A stretch of DNA of 64,000 nucleotides, from NCBI GenBank assembly GCA_014773175.1, contig VXCM01003177.1, positions 1-64,000 on the forward strand. Direction: 5' to 3'. Shown piece after piece: positions 1-13,242 of this stretch. Origin of the DNA: Lucifuga dentata. Lineage: Eukaryota > Chordata > Actinopteri > Ophidiiformes > Bythitidae. The notes beneath the pieces are model-generated. The model did no database searches. It had not been told where the DNA came from and saw nothing but the letters and a program-made list of their open reading frames with translations. Position 1 is the stretch's first letter; the number at the start of each line of letters is the position of its first letter. Made by a program: the position numbers and the translations under genes.

Positions 1-777
1 GGAAAGCAGGAAGTTTGCGTTTCTGTTGACTGTACCTTAACTACTATCTAAAATTGCAAGCACAGGCGTTATGAATGAATTAATTAGGGGCTAAATCGGT
101 ATTTATGCAGAAAAAAAGAGTAATTCAGAGTAACAAAACTGAATAAATCATGATGTACTGATGGAATGATCATGTGAAAATAGACATGAAGAGAAATTTA
201 CCACCAAAACAGTACAGAAATACACGCTGAATTTGCATCAACAGCACACAACATTAATGAACAAACAGAAGAGAGAGAGCTATTAACATTTGTTCAAATA
301 CTATCATAAAACAGGAGGAAACAGAAGTAAAAGTGTGCTTGTTGGCCTAAAAGAAAACCAAAATGTAAATATAGCCACAAGAGGCAGCAGTAAGTGGCGT
401 CCGAGCACAAACAATGACTCCAAGAATGATTCCATTTTTGCAGAAGTCATTATGCAGATAGTCACCAAATTTGGTGACATAAACCTAATCATTTTGAGAT
501 ATCACAGTTTTTGTTGAATAAGCCACGCCCACTAAAATTTGGCAGCCAGTTGTCACAAAATNTGAGATATCACAGTTTTTGTTGAATAAGCCACGCCCAC
601 TAAAATTTGGCAGCCAGTTGTCACAAAATGGTACAGAAGGTCAAAAAATGAAGTAAGTTTTTTTCCAGCTTGGTTTAGACATTGTATAAAGTTTGTCTAT
701 TGAATCAAAATTATAGGAAGAGTAACGAAAAAGTTTTGAACAAAAATCAAAATGGCAGATAATCTAGTCGTGGGGGA
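1..777. other. non-coding spacer
   Basis: AT-rich sequence with no recognisable gene. The only structure is a single N at 562 flanked by two identical 67-base copies (495-561 and 563-629), which is an unmerged contig overlap and not a biological tandem repeat. Confidence 0.6.
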
Positions 778-1225
778 AGAGGTTGGACTATACCATTGGA
801 TGCATATTGACCCAAGGAATGCAGGAAAAAGAATTTTGATCCTATGACTTACAGTTCAATAGTTATAAGCCATAATGTAAACATGCTTATTATAGCGCCA
901 CCTTCAGGCCAATCCATGTAATTTAATTTTCCTGAGTAGTGGGTGAGATGTTGAACAATCTGTTACGTTTCATTGCTGTAGCTTTTACGATATTTTAGAA
1001 AAAAATTCTTAAATTAAAATTTACAAAAAAAAAAATACATAAATAAAATTTAAAAAAAAATTCAAACTGGCAGACAAGCTATGAATTGAAAATGGGCGTG
1101 GCTTAAATGGATAGATGTGTCTTAGCCCAAGAAATACAGAGAAAATAGAATTTTGATTCTATGATCTACGGTTCAGAGGTTATTGATGAAAGTTTACTGT
1201 GGTATATGTGTTATAGCGCCCCCAT
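778..1225. repeat. two diverged copies of an interspersed repeat
   Basis: Two similar units occur at roughly 780-912 and 1085-1222. Each runs through a stretch resembling 'attttgatcctatgac', then 'acagttcaatagttat', and ends near 'ttatagcgccacc' or 'ttatagcgccccc'. Tails of the form 'tatagcgcc..c' followed by a short GC-richer motif are common in dispersed fish repeats. No coding capacity is seen. Superfamily not assigned. Confidence 0.5.
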
Positions 1226-3230
1226 CAGGTCGGTTGATGACTCTTTTTTTTTTGCCGATTTGTTTAGTGAACATGTTTACGAAGTTTGGTTACAGTAGAC
1301 TAACCAAACTGTAACCAAACAGTTTGGTTAGTCTACTAACCATCTTGATGTTTAAATGTAATTCGTTACTTACACCCCTGATGACGTGTCACTGGACTGA
1401 AGAGGACAGTTTGGAGAGGAAATCTGCAGCATTGGCCTGAGCACGATGACCACTTGGAGCAGGTCCTCCTCCTTCGTTATACCAGAAAGTTTTGCCCAAA
1501 GCTAGATTTTGATTAAATGTACACTAGATCTACAGTAGGGTGCACATGTATGCAGTCTTTGATTGGGTTGGCTAAATGCCCTCATACTAAACTGCAATTG
1601 GGAAGGAAGAAAAAGGAAGAAAGTGATTTTTGGTTTTCTTGCCTTGTAAGCTGCTCTGTGGTCTTAAATTATAGGCCTTTATTTCATTGTTCTGTTGTTT
1701 TACAGTTTACCCTTCAATAAAAATGTGTATATAAAAGTCATTTGATTGACATTTCTTTTCTGTTGTCTTTATATGCACATTTGGCATTGGAAAATAATGG
1801 AAAGTCATCAAGTTACATGACTTTAATATTACTGTAGTTGGATTATGTTACTGATTACATTTTTGACAGGTAATTGGACTACATTTTTAAATTAACTTTC
1901 CAAATCTTGGTTACTGGATCTGCATGCTGATTGATTTAAAGTAATGCCTGTAACAATATTCCTGTAAATGTTNCCCCCCCCCCCAAAAAAAAATGTCACT
2001 CCAGAGTATTCCAAAAAGTTGGCAGCACTGGAAAAAACATATAAATAAATTTAATCTCTTTTATAAAACTAAAGAGCTAAAACACAAACATTAAAAAGAA
2101 AGGGCAAATCTAGAAATTTTACCTGCTAATGTTAACGTGTTACATATTACAGTCAACATGATAGCTAACTAATATGAAATGCTAACAGTACATGATCTGC
2201 AGTAGAACTGATGCCACTGCCAGGCGGTAATGCTCATTACACGCCATAAAGCAACATTGTTGGATGAATGAAAAATGAAGAGACAACACTGCTATTTTCA
2301 TTACCTCAGTGTGAAATTTGGCCTAGGATTTTTAGCTAAATTGCAAAATCAAATTACCTTTACTTAGCATCAGCTGTGATTACGCTCAGCTTTCACTTAA
2401 TGCTCATGTTTGCATCATAACATGATTATAGTTAGCACGCTGACATCCCGATGCTTTCATGTGTTCCTTGTAAGCTTCTCCTTCTCATTTCTGAAGTTGT
2501 AAGCACCACATGTCACACTTTATGTTCTTGGTTGGGAATAAACAGAAAGGATGCCCAGTAGAATCAAGTTTTTTTTTCTAGCTAGCAAATTATTTACAAA
2601 TGCGAGCAGCACAGGTGTGTTTTTATCCTTCCAACAATAAAATGGAATGTATTGACATTGCCATTTGTCGTTGTGCTTTTGAGCATCGTGCTTTAACAAC
2701 ACAGTCTTGAAAAGTCACAAATCAGCAACTCAGGTATATAGAAAAATTTAAATTCCTACTGGTAATTCCAGCTCCTTCAGACAGCACATGAAAGCAGGAT
2801 AACCTAACATTACCTAGCCTTCACACTAGAATCATTTTTAAATGCAGACTTTATCATTTCCCTTAATGTTTGTGCTTGCACGTGTTTTAACAGTTGCAGG
2901 ATTTCTGAATTTCCAAAGTGAAGCATTTCACTTCATGTATGTATTTTAGGTCTTACGTGTGATTTTCAGCTGCTTTCTAATTCAGATTGTAGTGTTTTTG
3001 CTGTTTTAAGAAATTCTCAAATCAAGTGCCTTTTCCTTATTTTTGATGCAGTCATCTACCTAATTCTCTCTTGTTTAAACTGATTCCATAAAATTCTTGA
3101 ATTTGAGTTTTTGAAATTTTTGGACTGTAAACAGGTTCACTTGTTTAAAGAAAATACCGCTTCCAGTTTTCAAAAACAGAAAAGTTAATTTTATGGAGAT
3201 TGTTGCAGCAAATGCAAAAAATCAACATGA

Positions 3231-3262
<32 letters not shown>

Positions 3263-5093
3263 GCCTTTACTGTACCAGTAGCATATTTTCTGTGTTTATA
3301 TTCTTCATCTTATCTTGGCATCTTGGCACTTTCCTAAACAGATTACAGTTACATCCAAGCAAGAAAAGTCTTGTTTCAGGCATAAATGTTGTATTTATTG
3401 CCTCTGCCAAGAGCTGATAGCTGGAAGTGATAGTGCAGGAGCCAAATGACTTCTGTGTGCTCAGAAATTTTAGCCTTCAGGCGGAGGATTGTCAGGGCAT
3501 GTTGGCAGCAGCGTTCACACCATCCTATGCCTGCTGATTCACCATGCTCCCTGCCTGACCTTGATCTCCATGAGGTCTTTCATCTCTCATTCAGGATCTT
3601 TGAGACCTGTGGAATTTGGGAAGTGGGACAGCATTTCTCCCATGGGAGTGGTACTGCTTCAGGGGTGCTGAAACAAAACTGCAGTCACAGCTGTAGCGCT
3701 TTCAGGAATGTTGAGGAATCTCCCAACAAGGACACAAGTCAGGGGTTCCACACAAAGTCCCTGCTGTTATCCATCTGCAAATGTCACAGCAGGCGAAAAA
3801 AAAAAACCAAAAAAACTCCTTCTTAGGGTCATGCATTCAAATTTTTATTTAAGTAAAATTGAACAAGTATTAACAATAAAATGTACCATAGTATCCAAAT
3901 TAAAAGAACTTATTGTTTAAAACAGTCTCTGTCAGCGTTTCTGGTGCGTGCTAATTAAGAATGAAAAATCTGAAGAATGATATATATCCAATTTTGGAGA
4001 GTTGGGGATAAATGAAAATTTTGGAGGGAAAACTAATGATTGAATCTTTTAAACAAGGAGATACTATTAATTTTTGTTTCCAGGTGAGTTGTAACATCAC
4101 ATGCTCTATAGAGTATATTCTCCAACTTCCTTTTCTTCCTAAATCTCTATAAAGATTTTTATCCAACAGCAAAATTGTATGAGTTCCTCTGAACTTGAAT
4201 TTAACATTTTAGTCTGCAAAGATTTAATGCAAAAAAGTTTATTTAAAATGTATTGAAGAAGTAGAAAGTATTGCAATGGAAAGATTGATACTTAGCAACT
4301 TTCCAGCTCTACCTCTCGTAAGTAATAACCTAAATTTAAAAAACACTGATTGTGGAATAATCTTTAGCTTGTGCCGTCCCAACACCGTGAATAGCACAGT
4401 GCTGACAGATGAATATTTTCTGAGAATTGTTGGGGGAATCACTAAATGGGCAAAGAGAGAAGGCAAAAGGCCAGAGGGGTGTAAATGTGCAAGTCTGTAA
4501 GCACGCTGTGTGGTGATGGTATCTGCGTTACAAAGAGTGACCATGAGATTTTCTGTGTGTATTTGTGTGTGTGTGTGTTTAAGATTAAACATCTTGGCTT
4601 CTGCTTCTTTGTGGATTCCTCTCTTTCCGTCTTTTGCTTTTCCCTCTTCCTCAAAACAGTCCCGTTCATATTCTCTTACTTTTCCAGCATTGCGTATAAA
4701 TTTACATATGATATAGAATACAAATATTCTGATGCCTGTCAAGGTATCAAAGCTGCATGGAAACTTTCCAGTGCATTTCTCTCAATTTATCAAACAGTTC
4801 AAACTGTGTAATTCTGTAAAGATGTCATGTCAAGATTTTTAAAATCCTTTTAGGGTCCAGATCTCCTGTTTCTACATCAGATGAGCTGTTCCTTGTCTAA
4901 TTTCATATTCATGTTTGATTCATGGTTTAATATTCTGTGAAGACACCTGCAGTAAATTTGACAGTTTAAAGGAAGAATATGTCAAATAAAAACTATTAAA
5001 AACAGCTGTTGGGAATGTTCTTTGTATTTTTTGGGTCTGTGTTGTGGTTTGGTAAGATTCATTCGATTCTTAAATTCTTACATACCTACTTAT
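1226..5093. other. spacer without a recognised gene
   Basis: Both strands were read for conserved protein segments and none was found. The longest open stretch, near 3446-3826, is low-complexity and ends in a poly-A run, so it is not supported as coding. Contents: a short hairpin (1294-1337), a poly-C/poly-A join with one N at 1973 and a long T run around 3235-3262. Confidence 0.5.
1294..1337. repeat. perfect 18-bp hairpin
   Basis: The arm 1294-1311 (agtagactaaccaaactg) is the exact reverse complement of 1320-1337, with an 8-base loop at 1312-1319. The surrounding bases repeat part of the same motif (gtttggtta at 1284-1292). It may be the relic of a small transposon end. No function is assigned. 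Confidence 0.75.
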
Positions 5094-5232
5094 TCCTGTT
5101 CGGGGTCACCAAGGGGCTGGAGCCTATAAGAGCAAGCAAGCTCCCATCATGCTTTGGGTGGAAAGCAAGCAAACCTGGACAGGTTTCCAGTTCATCACAG
5201 AGTTTACATGGACATTCATGGTACAAATTTTA
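5094..5232. repeat. interspersed repeat fragment
   Basis: The stretch contains 'ggggtcaccaaggggctgga', then 'catgctttgggtggaaagca' and 'cctggacaggtttccagt'. This matches the general form of a very common fish repeat tail that reads like 'ggtcaccnnggggctggagc...tgctttgggtgg...cctggacaggt'. It is a truncated copy. Class (LINE or SINE tail) is recalled rather than tested. Confidence 0.5.
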
Positions 5233-8200
5233 GAATCTGTAGATTGGTTGATTGATAAGTTGTGAGCCCAGAATAGAATGATTTAAGTTAGAGTTGCTGC
5301 ATATTTGAAAATATTTTCCATTCATAGAAGTCCTCTTCTTGAGTGGGAAGAGGGTCAAAGTCTAAGGGAGCCAAATCAGGTCAGAAGAATGGTGACTAGT
5401 TCAAAGATAAAACAAAAAAAAAAAAAAAANAAAAAAAAAAAAAAAAATGGCTAGCAGCCTGCAAGTACATAATCCTTGGATGTTAGCCTAGTTTTTTATT
5501 TTCTACAATTCGCAGACTCTTGGGCACCTTTAAAACTTGTGAGTTACAATTGCTTGGCTTAAATGAATGCAATTGATGTGCAAAAACACCTATTTTACTT
5601 CAATAAACACACTACAGCTCTCACTTCGTTAATTGCCATGCTCAGAACTTATCATCAACCCCTATGAATGAAGAAGATATTTCTGCTGTTCAGAATTGTC
5701 CATCTTAGATAAAACAGATAAGTGCTTTCCCTGCAAACGTGTCAATCACAGCTGAATACAACAACAGAGCTGAATTGACAACCACAAACCTTTTGGTTGT
5801 CAAAAGTCCGTTTAGAAAAAATAGAAAGTTGATGTGAGTTGAGAAATACTGAAAACAGTAAAAAAACAAAATAAGAGTACATTCAAAACTTCTTAATGTG
5901 TTGAACCTCACAGATCTGTAACATTCAACACTGTAGGGGTGGATTTTTTTTTTGGTTTTTTTCTTTTTTATCAGCTAACACTCAGGATCTGAAGGTCTGT
6001 GGCCTTTGTACTCAACCCTTGAACCTTCAATCTGTAATACACACACACACAGAGATACACACTTTCAGGCCCTGCTCAAACTCACACTTTCCAAGATGAT
6101 TCATTTAAGAAAACAAAACAGAGCCACAGGAGTCCATATTTTTCTCTGGGGAGAAATGGCTGTCGTTTTCATTAATGTATGAGAACTTTTCAGGGAAGCA
6201 TGTTATTGCCTCTGTCACCATATGCAGGGAGACAGAGGAAAACAAATGACCGAAGCACAGACATCTTGTCACTTTCTTCATAATTATTTCAGGTTTGTGC
6301 AGGATTCCTTAATATGAATAATTAGTGGTAGCTGTTTGGGCTTAGCACATTCAGCTTGGAAGATTCCAGATCAGTGAGTTCACGCTGAGTACGTGTGAGC
6401 AGGCATACCTCAACTTTCCATGGAAATGTGGCATAAAGCACAAGTCAAAGCCTGTAACAGATCCATACTGTATAAACACGTTTTATTCGTTATATACAGC
6501 GTTTCCTTATGGGAAAACTAGGCTGAATTACATACAAGAATTACTGTCGGTAGTGGACAGCTGATCATTTCAGCTTTTTAACTTTTGAAATCATGTAGCT
6601 TTACTTAAATAAGGAAATAAATATATTTTATTATTCAACAACCAAATTGAAGGGCCAGTTTATCCCAGTTTTGACCTAGATTTCCAAAGCCATGATTACT
6701 GGGAGATTTTTTATGTAATGGGTCTTTTCATATCAATAACTCATTAATAAAAAGTAAATCATGCACAAAAGATCCAAAATCCCTGAATTACTAAAATTTA
6801 AGTTATTTAAGCTATATAAGCTATTTAAGCTATAGAAGCTTCAATTTTCTTAAAGTTTCCTTGATTCTGCAGGTTTCTGCTTCATTTTATAGACATTTAC
6901 CCTAAATTCAAACCAGCTTATTCAATGTCTTTGGAAACTTTGTGACTAGAATCTAAAATAAAGCTCTGAAACTAGAGGGTCCAGCAGAGTTTAAGAGGTA
7001 TTAACTAGCAGTACTAGAAGAAAAGACCTGGCTGATGGTCCCTCAGCCAATTGTGCACTGAGGTGGGCCGGGGATCACAGCTTTTGGAACCATTCAGCTG
7101 ACATGATGTAAGGGTCTGTGACAGTTTCTCTAAGCAAACAGATTTATTAGCAGGATCACAGGTTTTTCCTCTGGACTCTTTAATCTGATAATTGGCTTCA
7201 GAATTAAACAAGCGATCTGTGCCTTAAACAGTAGAATGAACCTTTCATAACAACACTCTTGATCTGCTCTCAGGCAGATCCTCTGATATTTAGAAACCAT
7301 AGAAACTGGAGCCTTTACTGTGACATTTTGCAAAGAGCAGGACTGCAAACACAAAGAATGTCCCCTTTCTTCTCTCCAGCCTCAGTGTTTTATGTCCCTT
7401 TTTTCCATCTGGATATATTTATTACTCCTTCAGCCGTCCTCTCTTATCTTCCTCCACTCCCATCTGTCCCTCCTGTCTTCACATCACAATTCTTTCAGCG
7501 CAGTTATTTTCCACGTTTCAGTCCAGATGAATTACTTAAGTTAAAAAAAAGCACAATCTGTGCTGGGAATCAACTTGTGAGGTGTTATATTTTTATTATC
7601 TTTATATTAATTATCTTATCCTACTATTGAGCAGATTCCCCTCCTGCCATTGGTCCCTGGTTCTCCTGCAGGGCCTTTGGGTACTTATTCAGCCCTGCTT
7701 CCCTGTGGCATGATGTCATTTCAGTTTGGCTGCACGAGCTCTAAGAGGAAAAGAAAAAAAAAAAAGAAGAAAAACACAGTTAGCAAAAACAGGAATAAGG
7801 AATGCAAACTGACAAATGCTGGTGAAGCCCATCAGGGTAGAGGTGCAGATATCTTCAAGCAGCATGGCAGAGTAAAGAGCGTGGGAGGGACTCTGCTGGG
7901 ATTAGACCTCATCCCAAACAGTCTGCTGTCACTCCAGCCTTTGTCTCCAGTAACAACCTGAAAACAGCTTGTTGGCCTGGACGTATGGAAAGAAGATCTG
8001 ACGTAGATGGTCGCAGCAGAAATTCCGATCTCAGATTTTTCAAATTAACATTCACCTTCAACCATTCACAAAATCTGTTCTGTTAATAGGATAACAAGTT
8101 AATCTACATTTTTTTTTTTTTTTTNATTTTTTTTTTTTTTTGTTCTTCTTTCATAGTAAGCTGTAGTATTGAAGGAAAACAATTTAAAAAATGGTGTGGA

Positions 8201-9900
8201 GTGTCTCAGAGAAGAATTATAACTCTGACCTTGAACTGATGTTTAAGGATTTTTCTTTTATTGCAGTTTTTTAATGATATTATCAAAGCATGACCCTGAA
8301 AACCATTTTGCTAAAAAAAAAAAAAANAAAAAAAAAAAAAAAGACAACAGCAAAATAACAAATTATTTGATCGTCTCCATTCTTCACGAAACACCACTTT
8401 CATCACCTCAATGTGTTTGAAAAACCAGTACCAACATATTTGTCAGGAATTTAGGACAGACACCCTAGTGTGCGATGAATATTTGTTCAATTTGAAGAAA
8501 TCCCACAGGATAAAAACTGGCTTAGAAATTTTAGACCAATTTAAGTGGTGGAGCACAAAAATTTTATATTTGTAGATTGAAACCAAAGATTATCCAAAGT
8601 GTCTCTGCAGCTCTGATCAATGACGACTACTGTAGCAGAAAGATTTGGATGTCTGACAGCTATGCAGATGTTATAATTTGTGGAAAATACAAACACATGA
8701 GCCTTTGATATAAAGACTCACTGCAGAGGCTTTATCATCCATCTGGCCAATATGGTTTGAATAATGAGAAATCATCAAAAGAGCTGCGACACAGACACGT
8801 CACGGGTGGCTGCAACCCATCCGACCACATGAGACGGATCAAACTTCTGGAGGCTGTTTCTGTGGAGGAGACGCAGAGTGAAGGAACAAATCTGCTGTAA
8901 AAGACTCAGTAAACAGACCCAAATATTTACCACAGGCCTCAGAGCAAGCATTCCTGCTGACGCTCTTCTGTCCGGATTCCCCCCATGCAGACATTGATGA
9001 CTTCCTGAAAAGTTACTCTGCCTTCCACCTTTAAGGCCCTTTAAGTATGCGAGTATGATTGTGTTTGTCAACTCTCCAAACATAGTTAATCTCTCGTTTA
9101 CTAAATGCTGGCAGGGTTTCTTTAAAGATATATTTCATTACAGTTACCAGTTACAGTTACTTTCACACTGCTGTCTCACCACGTATTTGTGGTGTGACAG
9201 TATCTTCAGCAAACATCTGTAGAGGAAACAGGTCTATATTTTGAATATTTACCACATTCATACCACATTTCTTGTTCCCAAAGTGAAATCTGAGGTGATA
9301 TATGAGGGAATTCCCAAAAAAACAAAAATAAAAAAAAAATAAAAAAAAAAAGATCCAAAGGCATCCAAACAAGTCTTTATTTAAAAATGGTGGTTCCTCT
9401 TTTTAACCAAAGGACTTCTGGCTGACATCACCGTGCCTAAGTTTTCATTATTAGCCACAAGTTTATGCACTGAATGAGGAAGATGAATCATCATTTTTTT
9501 AAAATCTGTTTTTGAAATGATGTCTTAGACTCAGAACAGCACTCTGACTGAAATGATGAGTTTTATTTCACAATAATATAAAGGAAAGTTCTGTTGTATA
9601 ACATGGATCTTATTTTTGTTGTTTTTGCCTTTGTGCATGTTGGTTATGATGACATTTTACTCATCTGTGTCAGTAATAACTATTAATGTTCTCCTCCAAA
9701 TGAGAAGTTTAATGAGAAGAATCTGTTGTCAGTGTGTAAAGCTGCAATGTCTGAAGTTTCATCACTTTCAACAAGAAAATTAAACTCAGGCTGGTTAAAA
9801 AAGAAAAGAAAAAGGGGAAAACAAACAGTATTGTCCTTAATTTGCTGTTAACAGAACAAACAATTCTACAATCTAACACAAATCAACATGAAAAAGGTCA

Positions 9901-9940
<40 letters not shown>

Positions 9941-11640
9941 GCTAAGGGAGTTACCTGAGTTCTGGCTGGAATGTTCTGGAATGTTATCACCACAGAGCCG
10001 GTAGGAGTCCCACCCAGGGACAACACTGTTGCTAAGTAACGAAGTAGCCTCGATAAAAGCCACAATTCATGTGTGTGTGTGTGTGTTAAAGAATAAAGCC
10101 ATTCATTCTTCTGAGTAACGATGAGACTTTAAAAAAAAATGCTCTTGTAGATGATGAGGTAAATTACTTTATTTCTTTATTCCATTCTGACATTTTATGG
10201 TCCTTCAAGGTAAAACCTGTGATCCAAATGTAAAGAAAAAGTGTCACCATAGCAACAAAAATCACAACAGGGGATTCGAGCTCGCAATCTACTGTGAACT
10301 GTTTTACAACACAGACACCTAAATCTAATTTATTAACGTTTTATGATGCTGTTAAAGAGCTTTTTTTCTTTTTTTTTTTTTAACACCAATAATGTTCATA
10401 AACTGTAGTAAAACAGGTCATTATTTTCAGCTATTATCATTAATTATGTGAGTTTAGTGCAAATTTATCAAGTCAGAAATCAGGGACTGGGACTTGAATT
10501 ATCCAGACGTTTGGATGAAGATGAGCCATCCAGCTGACAAACAGAACCTTGACGCTTCAGGCTGCCAGATCTCTCCACTCTGCTTTTATCTGCAGCTGCT
10601 AATCCTCACAGTTACATCCAAAAACAATTAAATAACACAAACAACAGCAGTCTCTGTGTGTAATCACTGTCAAACTTACTGTGTAGACATTTCCTATGTA
10701 ATCGTGTAAGAAGCAGTCAGCAGATAAATAAAAACAAGCCTCTTGTTTGAAGCTGGTCCATCGGTTCAACTCTCTCCAAGAAAGAAATTAAAGATCCGAA
10801 GATCCACATTATCAGTGCATGAGTTCATGTTCAGTTCAAACACTCTCCCGCTTAAATTAAAGCCTCTTCCCCCCAGATATCTACGACAAGGCTTTTATTT
10901 TACGATTTGGACTCAGTGCAAGTGAATAAGGAGCTGAGCCAGCAGAGAGCACTGGGATGTTTTTGAGATTATAAAAAAAAAAAAAATCTGAAAAGGAAGG
11001 GAACGTGGCTTCTCTCATCGCATTCTTTCCCTCATCAGGAATTCACTGAGGTTTGGGCATGCACTTTTTATTGGGGCCTTTTCCTCTTAGCAGGGGAATG
11101 ACGGGGCAGTGTGTGTTCCTGTGAGTTTTAAACAGAAGAGATCCAGACTGCACTTCAGAGAAACTCCACACCCACAGCTTAATCATTTAAAGGCCACACA
11201 TCAGACTGCAACACTCCCAGTGTCAGAAACAGCCCTTTAAAAGCTTGTTTTACTAAGAATATGCTCTCTGTGTCGATCAGCCTGAACACGAGCCACTTCA
11301 GGTTTTGTCCTGTGGAATAAAAATGTATATCACACCACTGACCTATGACTTGAACACCTGTCAAAAGTCAGTATGTCTTATCCATGAAAGGGTTAAAATG
11401 TGACAAATTGTGAAAGACTAGAATCATGAGAAAAGATGATCTTTTGAGAAGTAACTTACGTCAATGATGACATCACAGTGCGTATAAGAATGTTCACTTC
11501 CTCTACTGACTTTCAGAATACTCCATGTTAGCAGACTGGCTACATGGTGATCTCCGTGCACGTATTAAATAAATCTTGTGATGTAGCAGTTGCTCCTGAG
11601 TCTACGGCAAAATTTATTTCACAGTCCCTCTAGTTGTCCT
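5233..11640. other. spacer without a recognised gene
   Basis: No protein family was recognised on either strand. It carries A/T homopolymers with embedded single Ns (5430, 8125, 8327), a CA repeat at about 9908-9938 and a short GT repeat near 10070-10086. An open stretch on the minus strand at 8775-9083 (102 residues) matches nothing I know and is not called as a gene. Confidence 0.5.
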
Positions 11641-12223
11641 TTAAAGGACTGTACCTGATCATACATGTTTGAGCCTAATATATTCAATTTTCGTACATGT
11701 TACATCACTGACAATCATTTCCCAAAGGATAAAACCGTATTTCAGCTTTCCTCATATTTTGCAAAATCTCTTAATCTTTCAAAATCAAATATTCAAGTGA
11801 TACACCCACCTTAAAAATTGGTGTCTCTATTGCTAATAATTAGCATTATGAATTCATGGTTGTTTAAATTTTTTGATAAACGCAGGTCGTCTTTTGGGAC
11901 TATATTCCCCGGTGAAGACATACATTCGCTGCGCATTTTTTATTGCACTTAAACACTAAAATTACGTAACTTTGAAGAAAACCTGAATACATGTCTTGTT
12001 CACGATGATGGGTTACCTATCCCAAGAACGTTTCAAGCATTGACAAGTTGATTTTACAGTAATAGCGTACCAGAAAGCAATGGCAGTCTGGAAGGTAGCA
12101 AACATTTTTTTAAATTCACTGTTCCAGCAGCATGCTTTGGGAAACGATTGTCAGTAACGTTCCGTGTATGAAATTTGAATATATTAGGCTCAAACATGCA
12201 CGATAGCCGGTATGGTCCTTTAA
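11641..12223 (+). mobile_element. TTAA-flanked MITE, copy A
   Basis: Begins TTAAAGGACTGTACC and ends GGTATGGTCCTTTAA. The first and last roughly 85 bases are inverted repeats sharing the blocks 'gagcctaatatattcaattt' and 'gaaatttgaatatattaggc'. The interior is shared with copies D, G and H and includes 'gggactatattcccc'. About 580 bp, no transposase. A target duplication of TTAA would suit the Kolobok or piggyBac superfamilies, but this is an inference because TTAA is palindromic and continuous with the inverted repeat. Confidence 0.85.
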
Positions 12224-12815
12224 GCTCCGGACAGACTGATGAGGTAATGCCACTTTTAATTGGATTCCGGCACAGCACATCCCTGCTCAGCTGCAGCTTA
12301 TTGTTTTTGACCAGAGTTTAATCCATGTCTGATTGGAGTCTATAAAAACTCAACAGACAATAGGTGGAGCAGAAATTTACAGCTCCAAAGACAACAGAGT
12401 GCAGAAAAACCCATCAACTGCCTGATTACAAACTCATCTAGAGGTTATTCACAGCCAGATGGACGCAAAGCCTGAGGACACGAGCAGCAGCGAGACACAT
12501 GATCACAAACTGCTGCTAATACATGTCTGTTTACAATAAGATGGAGAATCCAGAACACCCCATGCAGAACCAAAGAAAACTTGGAGAAAAACATCAGCTG
12601 CTGAGAGGACAGGAAACTTAAAAGAAGACATTCTGCACTCATAAAGAGACTTCATACACGTGTCATTTCTGATGCGTCTCTGCAGCTTCAGAACAGACTG
12701 ATCTGTCTGACGTCTCACAGCAAATCTTCCTGTTTTTCCTTGAATCCTGCACAGACATGTGGCAGCTGGACAGTGGGACCAGTGACAGAAAGGGGGGGGG
12801 GGGGGGGGGGGGNNN

Positions 12816-12865
<50 letters not shown>

Positions 12866-13193
12866 ACAGATGGACAGACAGATGGAAGAAAGACAGAAAG
12901 ACACAGAGAGAGAGAGAGACAGACAGACAAAGAGAGAGAGACAGACAGACAGAAAGACACAGAGACAGACAGACAGACAAAGAGAGAGAAAGAGACAGAC
13001 AGACAGAAAGACACAGAGAGACAGACAGACAGAGAGAGAGAGAGAGAAGAGACAGACAGAGACAGAGAAAGAAAGAGAGAGAAAAGACAGAAAGACACAC
13101 AGAGAGAGAGAGAAAGAGAAGAGACAGACAGACAAAGACAGAGAGAGAGAGACAGACAAAGACACAGACAGAAAGAGAGAGAGACAGAAAGAC

Positions 13194-13242
<49 letters not shown>

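Noticed and set aside
3446..3826. Open frame of 126 residues
   Set aside because: No recognisable domain, no neighbouring splice-compatible exons, and it ends in a poly-A-derived lysine run.
8775..9083. 102-residue minus-strand open frame, suspected retroelement or gene fragment
   Set aside because: No reverse transcriptase, endonuclease or other motif could be identified.
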